A stretch of DNA of 64,000 nt from Veillonellaceae bacterium DNF00626 (GCA_001553355.1 KQ960829.1:31752-95751); one strand, 5' to 3'; positions 8,404-17,113 are shown, numbered from the stretch's first letter. The notes: generated by a model not told the origin, from the letters alone. A program made the numbers and translations.

Positions 8404-9510
8404 CTACTTCTTCCAAGGCTTTGCAGGTGTAATTATTGTAGGTGTCTCAAAAGCTTTCGAAAAAACTCTTGTATTAATATCATTGTGAATGCTTTTTTGA
8501 AAGTCTCGTTCATCCTCAATATTCATAAGTTCCTTTAATGCCGAAACCCATTTATCCATGTTTCTCAACCTACTGGCTGTGTATCGCTCGATAAGATTTT
8601 CTCTTAAATCAACTGGGTTTAATATTCTGCCATCCTGCATTAAAGATATACTTTTATTACTAAAACCAAGAATAAAAGCACTTATTATATCTGAAACCGA
8701 TAAAAATGGTGCGTTTTTTATACTGTCTGCAACTAACGCTGAAATTAAAATTGACGATGGTTTGTCTCCACTTAATTTGCTTCTGTCATAATAAATATCT
8801 CTATGTCTCTTGATAAACTGGACAGCTCTTTGCAAATTTGACCTATAGTAGTAAGTAGGAATTTTTTCCGTACTTTCAAACACCATCCTCATATTGCATG
8901 GAAAATTCTTGTACTGTTCAGACTTCATTTCAGTAGTTAAATGCTGATTACTAATTTCCAAAAACCAATCACCAAATCCGAGAGGATTACTTGTGAGCCA
9001 ATCATAAAATGATGATTCTTTATTTGTTATGGCAACAGTTCTTTCTGCATTTGAATATGAAACTCCTGAATAAATTATGTCATTTTTTATCGAAATATCT
9101 TCGTCAACTGATGGGACAATATCTAAAGAAAAGCCGACTCCATCGGCTACTTCAGCATATTTTAGAGTCCAACAATTTCTATCTTCTTTTTCTAACTTAT
9201 CTGAGTAAATTCCGCTTTCCTTTATACAATTACCAACATCATTTTTTACACTTTTTGCATCAGTATCTTCCTTTTTTCTTTTCAATACTGCCAATACATC
9301 TAAGTCATAATCATGCTCTTTACCATCACGGTATGGGCGTATTGTTGTTCCTATCAAAAATGAGCCTTGCGGATAAAAATCTGAATCCAAACCGTGTTCA
9401 TCTAAATATTTTGATAAGGCAGCATACTTATCTCTGGCATTTTTCTCCATTGTTAGAGATAAATCCAAATCAGATAGTGATTTCAATATCTCTTTATCTC
9501 TGTTTAGCAT
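8404..9510 (-). CDS. CBASS CD-NTase (cGAS/DncV-like nucleotidyltransferase)
   Basis: 368 residues; expected to make a cyclic oligonucleotide second messenger on phage infection. The nucleotidyltransferase core is complete: QGSFLIGT (GS motif, residues ~47-54), HDYDLDV with two catalytic Asp (~66-72), and VGFSLDIVPS with the third Asp (~128). The C-terminal helical half resembles DncV/CdnD-type enzymes. The C-terminus ends ITPAKPWKK, the part that E2 proteins are known to conjugate in type II systems. First gene of the operon CD-NTase/E2/4TM. Base composition is visibly more AT-rich than in flanking argG and mnmE. Which nucleotide is made cannot be read. Confidence 0.9.
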   Translation of the reverse strand: MLNRDKEILKSLSDLDLSLTMEKNARDKYAALSKYLDEHGLDSDFYPQGSFLIGTTIRPYRDGKEHDYDLDVLAVLKRKKEDTDAKSVKNDVGNCIKESGIYSDKLEKEDRNCWTLKYAEVADGVGFSLDIVPSVDEDISIKNDIIYSGVSYSNAERTVAITNKESSFYDWLTSNPLGFGDWFLEISNQHLTTEMKSEQYKNFPCNMRMVFESTEKIPTYYYRSNLQRAVQFIKRHRDIYYDRSKLSGDKPSSILISALVADSIKNAPFLSVSDIISAFILGFSNKSISLMQDGRILNPVDLRENLIERYTASRLRNMDKWVSALKELMNIEDERDFQKSIHNDINTRVFSKAFETPTIITPAKPWKK

Positions 9511-9591
9511 TTTATTTCTCCTTTCTACATATCCTTTATTAATTTTTTTATATGTGTTCTTTCTTCTATCGAAAGACTATATTTATCTTCC

Positions 9592-9798
9592 TTAATCATT
9601 TTTTTCAATACAAATCAAATCTCCGATGTCCGTTCCGAGTTCTTCACAAATTTTTCCGATAATCGTAAGTGATACGGCATCCCCTCTAACCATTTTTGAT
9701 ATTGTAGTAGGCGATATACCTGTTCTATCAATCAAATCTTTTTTCTTCATATTATTATCTATCAGAGCCTTCCAAAGTCCATTGTAATTGAATTTCAT
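9592..9798 (-). CDS. XRE-family small transcriptional regulator
   Basis: 68 residues, a single Cro/C1-type helix-turn-helix (LIDRTGISPTTISKMVRGDAVSLTIIGKICEELG). It resembles the YozG-type regulators common on mobile elements, where LGTDIGDLI is a typical ending. It lies 81 bases upstream of the CD-NTase and is co-oriented, so it may be the operon's repressor or a leftover element regulator. Confidence 0.85.
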   Translation of the reverse strand: MKFNYNGLWKALIDNNMKKKDLIDRTGISPTTISKMVRGDAVSLTIIGKICEELGTDIGDLICIEKND

Positions 9799-9884
9799 TT
9801 TTATTCCCCTTTATTCCATCTATGTGAATTTTTTATCCGTAGTATTATATCATATATTGTTTCATGTTTCCATGCACAAAATTT

Positions 9885-9924
9885 CCAAAAAAAAGAGTCG
9901 GTGCAGTCCCAAGACCACACCGAC
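9885..9924 (-). terminator. Terminator downstream of the SSB-like pseudogene
   Basis: On the minus strand GTCGGTG and CACCGAC pair around a 14-base loop, followed by a run of eight or more T. Confidence 0.75.
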
Positions 9925-9931
9925 CATAAGT

Positions 9932-10432
9932 TTATCTCTCAGCTTCTTTCTTTTCTTCTTGCCCTCTCATCTGTTCCTTTTCCTTTAACAACTTTGAAGA
10001 AAGTATTCTGATATTGTTATGCTCCTTACCGTTGTCATCAACGGAAGTTCTGATTTTTCCAAAAAGCTTAACAAAATCTCCCTGCTTAAAGTCCTTTGGA
10101 ATATCACTTTTCCCCCGTATGAAGAGCAATTATGATATACCTTATCTCCTTCATCATTTTTTTGAAACAACGGAGAAATTCGCTACATTAAAGGTTTCTA
10201 CGTTCTTATTTTCCCTTTCAACTACATCAACCTCTCCAACAATATTTGCGACAATATTGATAAGATCATCCTTTTCTTCCTGAACATAAGGTAAGTCTTT
10301 TATCTGTCCCTGTTCTCTTAATTCTTCAATTATATAGTCAAATTCCTCGTGCAGCAAATTAACGGTGTCATTGTCCATATAAGCGTCATAGAGCTTATCC
10401 AAAGCACCTTCATCGTTAATTCCTTTTTCCAT
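9932..10432 (-). pseudogene. Frameshifted single-strand DNA-binding-like protein of a conjugative element
   Basis: Three overlapping frames together give one ~165-residue protein. Part 1 (10432-10154) runs INDEGALDKLYDAYMDND...ETFNVANFSVVSKK. Part 2 reads NDEGDKVYHNCSSYGGK. Part 3 (to 9932) reads SDIPKDFKQGDFVKLFGKIR...NIRILSSKLLKEKE. The central 'VANFSVVSK...YHNCSSYG...GDFVKLFGKIRT' is an OB-fold SSB-like pattern found on Firmicute integrative elements. The first break is one extra A in an A7 run near 10157; the second is one missing A in GGGGGAAAAG near 10128. Both fall in homopolymers, so real decay and sequencing error are both possible. Confidence 0.65.
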
Positions 10433-10509
10433 GCTTATAACAACCTGCTCTACCCATTAGCATGCTTAAAGTAACTAAAAACGCTACAAGCGACACTATT
10501 TACCGACTT

Positions 10510-11889
10510 TTATTTCCCTACGCAGAATGAACTAAATATGGAGTGAATCAGTTCATCGTCCACTGTGTCGCCGGTGATTTCTCCCAGGAGGTTCCATGCT
10601 TCGGTCAGATCTACTACGATAAAATCTGCCGGTGCGCCTTCTTCTGCGGCTGTCTTGGCTCGATTGACTGCTTCTAAGGCTTTTCGTACCAATTCCACAT
10701 GGCGCATGTTTGTCAAAAATAATTCACGCCCGGCTTCTGTTTCTTGTTTTTCTGTCATTTTCCGGAGGATATCTTCTAATTCAGACATACCGCTCCCATA
10801 TTGTGCAGATAAATGAATGATCGGCACTTCCCCGGATAATTGCTTTATTTCTTCTACATCAACCGCTAAGGGCAAATCATATTTATTTAAGATAATCATC
10901 GCTTTTTTACCTTTTATGGTGGTGAGTAGTTGTTTCGTTTCTTCTTCCAACGGCACGGATCCATCGATGACGGCTAAGATGAAATCTGCTTTTTCTACGG
11001 AATCCCATGTGCGTTCGATGCCGATGCGTTCAATTTTATTTTCTGTATGACGAATGCCTGCGGTATCCATAAGTACCAAGGGAACACCGGAAATATTCAC
11101 GGTTTCTTCGATGGTGTCTCGTGTCGTTCCGGGAATGTCTGTCACGATGGCACGATTTTCTCGAAGGAGTGCATTAAGCAGGCTTGATTTCCCGGCATTC
11201 GGTCTACCTACTATCGCCGTGCGAAGGCCTTCTTTGATGAGTCTGCCTGTTTCGGATTTTTGCAGTAACGCCGATAGTGATGTCGTAATCGGTTTTACTG
11301 CGTCTTCTATTTCTTTTCGTGTCAGGTCTTCTAAGTCTTCTTCCGGGTAATCAATGGTTACTTCTAATTTCGTGATGAGTGTTTTCAATTCTTCTCGGCA
11401 TGAGTGCACGAAGGTGGATAATGCGCCGCGCAAATGGCTTTCTGCTTGTCGAAGGGCCGCTTTTCCTCCGGCGCTGATAATATCCATCACAGCTTCTGCT
11501 TGGGATAAATCTAATCTGCCGTTGAAAAAAGCTCGTTTCGTAAATTCTCCCCGTGTGGCAAGTACAGCGCCACAGCGAAGTGCCAAGGATAATGTTTCTT
11601 GAAGGGCTTCTGCCGATCCGTGAATTTGTATTTCTACGACATCTTCACCGGTATAGGAATGGGGCGCTTTCATGTACACTGCCAGTCCTTCGTCAATACG
11701 CATGGTTCCATCTACCACATGCCCGAAATACATATGATACGGCACGGCGTCTTTCCATGTAGACAGTTTTTTTGTGTGAAATATTTGATCCGCAATGGCG
11801 CAGCTTTCTGCTCCACTCAATCGCACGATGCCGATACCGCCTTCACCGGGTGCCGTGGCGATAGCTGCAATGGTTGTTTCTTGATACAT
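10510..11889 (-). CDS. mnmE: tRNA modification GTPase MnmE
   Basis: 459 residues from the ATG at 11889 (AAAGGAGAGGGCT upstream). With MnmG it installs the 5-carboxymethylaminomethyl group on wobble U34 of tRNAs. The N-terminal TrmE domain begins TTIAAIATAPGEGGIGIVRLSG. The G domain shows GRPNAGKSS (G1), DIPGTTRD (G2), DTAG (G3) and NKYD (G4). The C-terminus is FCVGK, containing the catalytic Cys of the usual FCIGK. MnmG does not follow within the window, so the common mnmE-mnmG pairing is broken. It is separated from jag/yidC by 11 kb of inserted genes. Confidence 0.97.
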   Translation of the reverse strand: MYQETTIAAIATAPGEGGIGIVRLSGAESCAIADQIFHTKKLSTWKDAVPYHMYFGHVVDGTMRIDEGLAVYMKAPHSYTGEDVVEIQIHGSAEALQETLSLALRCGAVLATRGEFTKRAFFNGRLDLSQAEAVMDIISAGGKAALRQAESHLRGALSTFVHSCREELKTLITKLEVTIDYPEEDLEDLTRKEIEDAVKPITTSLSALLQKSETGRLIKEGLRTAIVGRPNAGKSSLLNALLRENRAIVTDIPGTTRDTIEETVNISGVPLVLMDTAGIRHTENKIERIGIERTWDSVEKADFILAVIDGSVPLEEETKQLLTTIKGKKAMIILNKYDLPLAVDVEEIKQLSGEVPIIHLSAQYGSGMSELEDILRKMTEKQETEAGRELFLTNMRHVELVRKALEAVNRAKTAAEEGAPADFIVVDLTEAWNLLGEITGDTVDDELIHSIFSSFCVGK

Positions 11890-12021
11890 AGCCCTCTCCT
11901 TTTTGTTTATTTTACTCATTGTACCACAGAAACCTATTTGCCGTGATATGCCCTTTCTATCATGATATAATAAGGAAAATAATCACTTTATCTCTTACTG
12001 TTAAACGCTTCGGAGGTGACT

Positions 12022-12819
12022 ATGAAAACTTTGGCGAATATGGATGAAATCATGTATCATACCGGCCTTAGTCGTCAAATGATTCACGGGGCTACTATCG
12101 CAGTCATTCCCGGTGATCCGGCTCGTGTACCCATATTGGCAAAAGCATTGGATGAGAAGGCTTATTTCCTTGCAACGTCCCGAGATTATACGTCGTATCT
12201 GTCATTCGTTGATGATACTCCTATATTGGTCATGTCCACCGGCATGGGTGGCCCGTGTGTCACTTTTGCTGTTGAGGAATTAGCTCGTTTGGGCATTGAT
12301 ACATTTCTCCGTGTAGGCACCACCGGCGCTATTCAGGAAAATATTTCTCCCGGCACGGTCATCATTAATTACGCATCTGTTCGAAATGATGGCGCATCGA
12401 GAGCTTATGCCCCGGTGAATTATCCGGCAGTAGCGACGCCTTCTATCGTACGGGCTTTGGAAGAATCCGCCGCCGCCCTTCATATTTCTTATACTTTAGG
12501 CATTTCTATCTCCACCGACAGCTTTTGGCCCGGTCAGGAACGATATGACAGCTTCGGCGGCTATGTACTAAATCGCTTGAAAAATACTTTGTCGGAATAT
12601 CGTACCTTGGGTTGTACGAATTATGAAATGGAAAATGCCACTCTTTTTACGCTCACGTCTGTCTTAGGACTCAAAAGCGGCTCCATCTGCGGTGTTGTCG
12701 CCAAGCGCACAGACAGTGAGTCTATCGTACCAAAAGAAATATATAAGCAGGCTGAAACCGCTTTCTGTCAAATCGTAGCTTATGCGGTAAAACATTTTTT
12801 ATTACCAAAATCAAAATGA
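12022..12819 (+). CDS. udp: Uridine phosphorylase
   Basis: 265 residues from the ATG at 12022 (GGAGG five bases upstream). Cleaves uridine with phosphate to uracil and ribose-1-phosphate (pyrimidine salvage). PNP/UDP family features: AVIPGDPARVPILAKAL (residues ~27-43) for phosphate, STGMGGPCVTFAVEELARLG (~77-96) and RVGTTGAIQ (~102-110), plus NYEMENATLF toward the C-terminus for nucleoside binding. Family member substrate assignment (uridine rather than purine) is by overall pattern. Confidence 0.88.
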   Translation: MKTLANMDEIMYHTGLSRQMIHGATIAVIPGDPARVPILAKALDEKAYFLATSRDYTSYLSFVDDTPILVMSTGMGGPCVTFAVEELARLGIDTFLRVGTTGAIQENISPGTVIINYASVRNDGASRAYAPVNYPAVATPSIVRALEESAAALHISYTLGISISTDSFWPGQERYDSFGGYVLNRLKNTLSEYRTLGCTNYEMENATLFTLTSVLGLKSGSICGVVAKRTDSESIVPKEIYKQAETAFCQIVAYAVKHFLLPKSK

Positions 12820-12866
12820 AACAATTAAAACTGTACTTAATTTATCCTTATTTTACGGGAAAAAGT

Positions 12867-12894
12867 TTGAATTTTTTCAAAACCGTGTTATAAT
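12867..12894 (+). promoter_or_regulatory. Promoter of the Zur-like regulator gene
   Basis: TTGAAT (12867-12872) and TATAAT (12889-12894) with 16-bp spacing, ~43 bases before the start codon. Confidence 0.7.
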
Positions 12895-12897
12895 TAT

Positions 12898-12914
12898 TTG
12901 CGAACAAGTCGCAA
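12898..12914. promoter_or_regulatory. Dyad operator candidate next to the Zur-like promoter
   Basis: TTGCGA-acaag-TCGCAA, a perfect 6-bp dyad immediately after the -10 box, covering the likely transcription start. Placement suits autorepression. It is not the classical Bacillus Zur box, so the binding protein is inference. Confidence 0.45.
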
Positions 12915-12936
12915 TTTACTAAAGGTGTGACTCTCT

Positions 12937-13350
12937 ATGTACATGACTGAACAAAGAAAAAGGCTATTTGAATTTTTTTGCCAACATCCTGATCGGATTA
13001 TTTCCGCTAAGGAGTTGAAGAAAACATTAAATAAAGACGGTGAACCGCCCATCAGTATCAGTGCTATTTATCGAAATTTAGCCAAGCTTGAGAAAGACGG
13101 ACTCATTCTCCGTATGGCAGGCAGAACGAATAGGGAAACGCTCTATCGCTTCGTTTCATCATCAAAGTGTGATAATAAGCTTCACATGACTTGCCTCTAT
13201 TGCGGAAAAACATTTCATTTAGAAAAGGATTTATCTTTCCACATACAAATGCAAGTATGGGATGCTAAAGATTTTCATATCAATTTAGAGAAAACCACCA
13301 TGTACGGATTGTGTAAAAAATGCTTCATTGTAACAGCTCATCATGACTGA
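12937..13350 (+). CDS. Fur-family metalloregulator, probably Zur
   Basis: 137 residues; Fur-family DNA-binding repressor. The N-terminal winged helix contains ISISAIYRNLAKLEKDGLI (residues ~38-56). The C-terminal dimerisation half has CLYCGK (~87-92) and CKKC (~127-130), the structural zinc site, and His residues in LHMTCLYCGKTFHLEKD. It stands just upstream of a zinc ABC transporter operon with a His-rich binding protein, hence Zur rather than Fur or PerR. AAAGGTG precedes the start; ATG at 12943 is an alternative. Its own terminator separates it from the transporter genes. Confidence 0.85.
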   Translation: MYMTEQRKRLFEFFCQHPDRIISAKELKKTLNKDGEPPISISAIYRNLAKLEKDGLILRMAGRTNRETLYRFVSSSKCDNKLHMTCLYCGKTFHLEKDLSFHIQMQVWDAKDFHINLEKTTMYGLCKKCFIVTAHHD

Positions 13351-13354
13351 CCAT

Positions 13355-13379
13355 GCGCTCCTTGTTCGGGAGCGTTTTT
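13355..13379 (+). terminator. Terminator of the Zur-like gene
   Basis: CGCTCC/GGGAGCG stem with TTGTTC loop followed by TTTTT, 4 bases after the stop codon. Confidence 0.85.
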
Positions 13380-13440
13380 CATTTATGTTCACATAAAAAT
13401 AAGTAAACATCTGTGTATTTCAAAAAGGAAAGGAGATTGT

Positions 13441-13749
13441 ATGTTGGTAACGAAAAAATTGAGCGCCCTTTGTGTCAGCGCCGCATTAGTGCTTACCTTA
13501 TCTCTCTCCTATTTTTTTATTGCTGAGGAGTTGAATCATCATTGTCCGGGGAATCACTGCACGGCTTGCAAGCAGCTCGACACTTGCCTTCAAACGATTT
13601 CCGCCTATTTCACCATTACAGATACAGGCGGTAACATCGCAAAGCTTCCAAGTGCTACCGTGATTTACACGACCATGTGTATCACTGCCACGTCGGCACT
13701 AATGCCAAGCCATACTCTGGTATCTCTTGGTGTAAAGCTGACAGATTAA
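13441..13749 (+). CDS. Small membrane protein with His/Cys metal motif
   Basis: 102 residues. One N-terminal hydrophobic helix (residues ~8-28), then NHHCPGNHCTACKQLDTC (~32-49), with four Cys and three His in 18 residues. Similar small proteins with an H-C-x(4)-C-x(2)-C cluster occur beside zinc-uptake genes in Firmicutes. A second hydrophobic stretch is not clear; the rest is Thr/Ala-rich. AAAGGAAAGGAG precedes the start. It opens the zinc operon, so a role in zinc sensing or handing zinc to ZnuA is a reasonable inference; biochemistry is unknown. Confidence 0.7.
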   Translation: MLVTKKLSALCVSAALVLTLSLSYFFIAEELNHHCPGNHCTACKQLDTCLQTISAYFTITDTGGNIAKLPSATVIYTTMCITATSALMPSHTLVSLGVKLTD

Positions 13750-13798
13750 CTGTTGCTTTATTATGAAAAAAGAAATATAACATATAGGAGGAATATTC

Positions 13799-14869
13799 AT
13801 GAAAAAATTAATAGCTTGTTTCATTGCCTGCTTTGTTGCCATCTTCGGTCTCACAGCTTGCATGAATAATAAAACAACGGAAGGAAATGCAAAAAAACAG
13901 TTGCAAATCGTATGTACAAATTTCCCGGCATATGACTTTGCTAAACACATCGTTGGCGATAAAGCCAAAGTTACTTTACTCTTGAAGCCCGGTGCGGAGG
14001 CTCACAGTTATGAACCGTCACCGAAAGATATTCAGGAAATAGGCAAAAGTGATCTCTTCGTTTATGTCGGCGGAGATTCCGATGAATGGGTAGACGGTGT
14101 TTTGGACTCTATCGACAAGAGTCATTTAAAAACATTCAAAATGATGGATGCCGTTACTCTTTTTGAAGAAGAAGTCGGCGAAGGTATGGAGCATGAACAT
14201 CATCATGATGACAAGGATAAACATCATGACGAAGATGAACATGATCATGACCATGACAAAGATCATCACCATGACGATAAAGACAAACACGAACATGAAC
14301 ATGAACACGGTCACGAACATGAGCATGAAGAAGAAGGTCCGGAAATGGATGAACATGTATGGACATCTCCTGTCAATGCTATCAAGATCGTAAAAGCTTT
14401 GGAGGAAAATATTTCTTCTTTGGACAAAGACAATGCAGATACATACAAGAAAAATGCTGATGCATACATTAAGAAATTGGAAAAATTGGACAAAGATTTC
14501 CGTGATGTTATCTCAAATTCGAAGAGAAAAGAAATCATCGTCGGTGATCGTTTCCCCTTCCTTTATTTCGTAAAAGAATACGGTCTGAAGTATTATGCCG
14601 CTTTCCCGGGATGCTCCACCAATACGGAAGCTAATCCGGCTACTGTCGCTTTCTTGATTGATAAGGTAAAAGAGGATAAAATTCCTACTGTTTTCCACAT
14701 CGAAATGTCCAACGAGCAAATGAGTAAATCTATTGCCGAAGCAACCGGCGCTAAGAATGAATTACTCAATGCTGTTCACAATATCACTGATGAACAATTC
14801 AAAAACAATGTGGGATATATTGAATTGATGGAACACAATGTAAAGGTGCTGAAGGAGGCACTCAACTAA
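13799..14869 (+). CDS. znuA: Zinc ABC transporter substrate-binding lipoprotein
   Basis: 356 residues. Lipoprotein signal with lipobox LTAC (Cys at ~21). Cluster A-I metal-binding fold: VTLLLKPGAEAHSYEPSPKD (residues ~59-78) supplies the first His ligand, DEHVWTSP (~184-191) the second, and FPGCSTNTEANPATVAFL the third region. A very long His/Asp/Glu loop of about 60 residues lies at ~120-182, characteristic of zinc-specific ZnuA/AdcA rather than manganese proteins. RBS ATAGGAGG. Its stop overlaps the start of znuC (TAATG). Confidence 0.93.
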   Translation: MKKLIACFIACFVAIFGLTACMNNKTTEGNAKKQLQIVCTNFPAYDFAKHIVGDKAKVTLLLKPGAEAHSYEPSPKDIQEIGKSDLFVYVGGDSDEWVDGVLDSIDKSHLKTFKMMDAVTLFEEEVGEGMEHEHHHDDKDKHHDEDEHDHDHDKDHHHDDKDKHEHEHEHGHEHEHEEEGPEMDEHVWTSPVNAIKIVKALEENISSLDKDNADTYKKNADAYIKKLEKLDKDFRDVISNSKRKEIIVGDRFPFLYFVKEYGLKYYAAFPGCSTNTEANPATVAFLIDKVKEDKIPTVFHIEMSNEQMSKSIAEATGAKNELLNAVHNITDEQFKNNVGYIELMEHNVKVLKEALN

Positions 14870-15579
14870 TGAGTTTATTGACATGCCGCCATATATCTAT
14901 GGCTTATGAAGGAAAAAATGTATTTACTGATGTAGATTTCACCGTAAATTCCGGTGACTACTTGGGTATTGTCGGCGAAAACGGTGCCGGAAAAAGTACC
15001 TTGGTAAAAGGTCTCCTCCAAATGAAAAAGCCGTCTGCCGGTGAAATTATCGTTGGCGACGGTTTGAAATCCACGGAAATAGGCTATTTACCTCAGCAGA
15101 CAGCTGTACAAAAAGATTTTCCTGCCAGCGTGTGGGAGGTGGTTCTCTCCGGTCGACTGAACCATTGCGGCATGTCACCTTTTTATCGTTCCGCAGATAA
15201 AGAAGATGCCTTGGAAAAAATGGAACTCTTAGGCATCAGTCATCTGAAAAAACGATGTTATAGAGATCTCTCCGGTGGTCAGCAGCAACGGGTACTCCTT
15301 GCCCGTGCACTCTGCGCCACCGGGAAGCTTCTCCTTTTAGATGAACCGGTCACCGGTCTTGATCCTATTATGGCAAAAGAATTATACAAAATTATCAAAA
15401 GATGCCTTACTGAATTAGGTATCACCGTCATCATGGTTTCTCATGATATCCACGGTACATTAAATGAAGTCAATCATATTCTTCACTTAGCCAATGGATC
15501 ACAACAATTTTTCGGCACTACCGAAGATTACCTGCAAAGCGATGTAGGAAAAAGATTTATCGGAAGGGAGACATTATGA
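14869..15579 (+). CDS. znuC: Zinc ABC transporter ATP-binding protein
   Basis: 236 residues. Walker A GENGAGKST (residues ~37-45), Q-loop YLPQQT, signature LSGGQQQR (~140-147), Walker B LLLLDEP (~160-166) and the switch His in VSHD. Drives zinc uptake with ZnuA and ZnuB. Overlaps znuA by one base and znuB by four (ATGA). Confidence 0.93.
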   Translation: MSLLTCRHISMAYEGKNVFTDVDFTVNSGDYLGIVGENGAGKSTLVKGLLQMKKPSAGEIIVGDGLKSTEIGYLPQQTAVQKDFPASVWEVVLSGRLNHCGMSPFYRSADKEDALEKMELLGISHLKKRCYRDLSGGQQQRVLLARALCATGKLLLLDEPVTGLDPIMAKELYKIIKRCLTELGITVIMVSHDIHGTLNEVNHILHLANGSQQFFGTTEDYLQSDVGKRFIGRETL

Positions 15580-16400
15580 GTTTACTATTCGAAATGTTAA
15601 ATTACCCCTTCATGGTTCGAGCCATTGTCGTAGGCTGCTTGGTATCCCTTTGCGCTTCGCTCTTAGGTACCAGCCTCGTTCTCAAAAGATACTCCATGAT
15701 AGGTGACGGTTTATCTCATGTAGGCTTTGCTTCATTAGCCATCGCTTACGCCTTTCATATGGCGCCCCTATCCGTATCCATACCGGTCTGCATCATTGCA
15801 GCCTTTTTCCTTTTACAAATAAAAGATAGCTCACGGATCAAAGGAGATTCTGCTACGGCTCTACTTTGTAGCGGTGCTCTCGCCATCGGCGTCATGACTA
15901 TCTCCCTCACCACGGGCATGAATACAGACGTATGCAACTACATGTTTGGCAGTATACTGGCCATGAGCGCCGCTGACGTAAAACTGTCCGTCATATTAAG
16001 CCTCGTAGTAGTCGCACTCTTTATTCTATTTTATAATCGCATCTTTTCCGTTACCTTTGACGAAGCTTTTGCCTCCGCCACCGGTATACGGACAAGACTA
16101 TATAATATGATTATCGCCTTACTGACGGCTATCACCATCGTCTTAGGCATGAGAATGATGGGCGCACTCCTTATTTCAAGCCTCATCGTATTTCCATCCC
16201 TTACCGCGATGCAGCTTTGCCGGCGATTCAAATCAACGATTATCCTCTCAGCCATACTATCCGTCTTCTGTTTCATCGTAGGCATTACTATTTCCTACGT
16301 CGGATCAGTACCGACCGGAGCTTGTATCGTCGTCACCGACATCGTCCTTCTCTTTGTCGCCATAGGCCTGCGCAAAATGAAAGAAGGTTTTCATTCATGA
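15576..16400 (+). CDS. znuB: Zinc ABC transporter permease
   Basis: 274 residues, eight or nine hydrophobic helices. Typical family features: VLKRYSMIGDGLSHVGFASLA near residue 30-50 and GMRMMGALLISSLIVFPS (~190-207). Inner-membrane channel of the zinc importer. Overlaps znuC upstream and the next lipoprotein gene downstream (ATGA), so all four are one operon. Confidence 0.93.
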   Translation: MSLLFEMLNYPFMVRAIVVGCLVSLCASLLGTSLVLKRYSMIGDGLSHVGFASLAIAYAFHMAPLSVSIPVCIIAAFFLLQIKDSSRIKGDSATALLCSGALAIGVMTISLTTGMNTDVCNYMFGSILAMSAADVKLSVILSLVVVALFILFYNRIFSVTFDEAFASATGIRTRLYNMIIALLTAITIVLGMRMMGALLISSLIVFPSLTAMQLCRRFKSTIILSAILSVFCFIVGITISYVGSVPTGACIVVTDIVLLFVAIGLRKMKEGFHS

Positions 16401-17086
16401 AAAAAGGAATTCTTCTCCTCGCACTCTTTCCACTCCTGCTCATAAACGGCTGCGGACTATTTGACAAAAACAATGACCCGCCGCCGGATACACCGCAAAT
16501 TATCACAAGAAAAACGGTGGAAAATGAAAAAGCCAAGGAGCAAAGCACCAATGACGCAACCGCGTCCACAGACAATGCGGAAGAGTCCACCCCGGACAAC
16601 ACCGGCACATCACCGGCCGATCCGGCTATACAAAGTACAAATAAGGAGAAGAAAAAATATCCTATCTTTGAATACCCCTACACCATTGCCGACGACCGTC
16701 AAACCTTCGACTATAACAACGTAGACATCGTCGTAGGTGACAAAAGATACATGACGCAAATCAACGACTGGTATATGAACTTCCGAGATTACAAAAATAA
16801 AACCGTCATCATCGAAGGCTACTACCTTGCGATCAACGGTCATCACTTTGTCGGAAGAAACGGGCCCACCTGCCCTTACTGCACCGGCGGATATGTAGAT
16901 TTTGAATTTACATCAGACCAAGACTTCAGCGGCTATGAACCGGCCTCCACATGGATCCGCGTCTACGGCATCCTCAGAGAAGCCACCGTACGCCTCAACG
17001 ATCACGTCACCGCCCCCTTCTATCACTTAGAAGCAGTAAAAGTAGAGAAAATGCCCCAAGAAGGCATCGGTACCATCGTAGATTAA
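16397..17086 (+). CDS. Lipoprotein, DUF1980-like, fourth gene of the zinc operon
   Basis: 229 residues from the ATG at 16397, overlapping the znuB stop. Lipobox LINGC (Cys ~18). Residues ~25-90 are a low-complexity Pro/Thr/Asn/Glu linker. Residues ~95-229 have a beta-rich pattern: VDIVVGDKRYMTQINDWYMN, YKNKTVIIEGYYLAINGHHF, CPYCTGGYVDFEF, ASTWIRVYGIL. It resembles the C-terminal domain of the YcgQ/DUF1980 proteins, which in other bacteria are linked to zinc-responsive genes. A CPYC motif could bind metal or be redox-active. Function inferred from position only. Confidence 0.65.
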   Translation: MKKGILLLALFPLLLINGCGLFDKNNDPPPDTPQIITRKTVENEKAKEQSTNDATASTDNAEESTPDNTGTSPADPAIQSTNKEKKKYPIFEYPYTIADDRQTFDYNNVDIVVGDKRYMTQINDWYMNFRDYKNKTVIIEGYYLAINGHHFVGRNGPTCPYCTGGYVDFEFTSDQDFSGYEPASTWIRVYGILREATVRLNDHVTAPFYHLEAVKVEKMPQEGIGTIVD

Positions 17087-17113
17087 AACAAATAAATGAC
17101 ACAAAATACCCAC

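Noticed and set aside
14126..14393. Open frames opposite and within the znuA His-rich loop
   Set aside because: Met/Thr/Val-rich or His-rich shadows created by the repetitive CAT/GAT codons of znuA.
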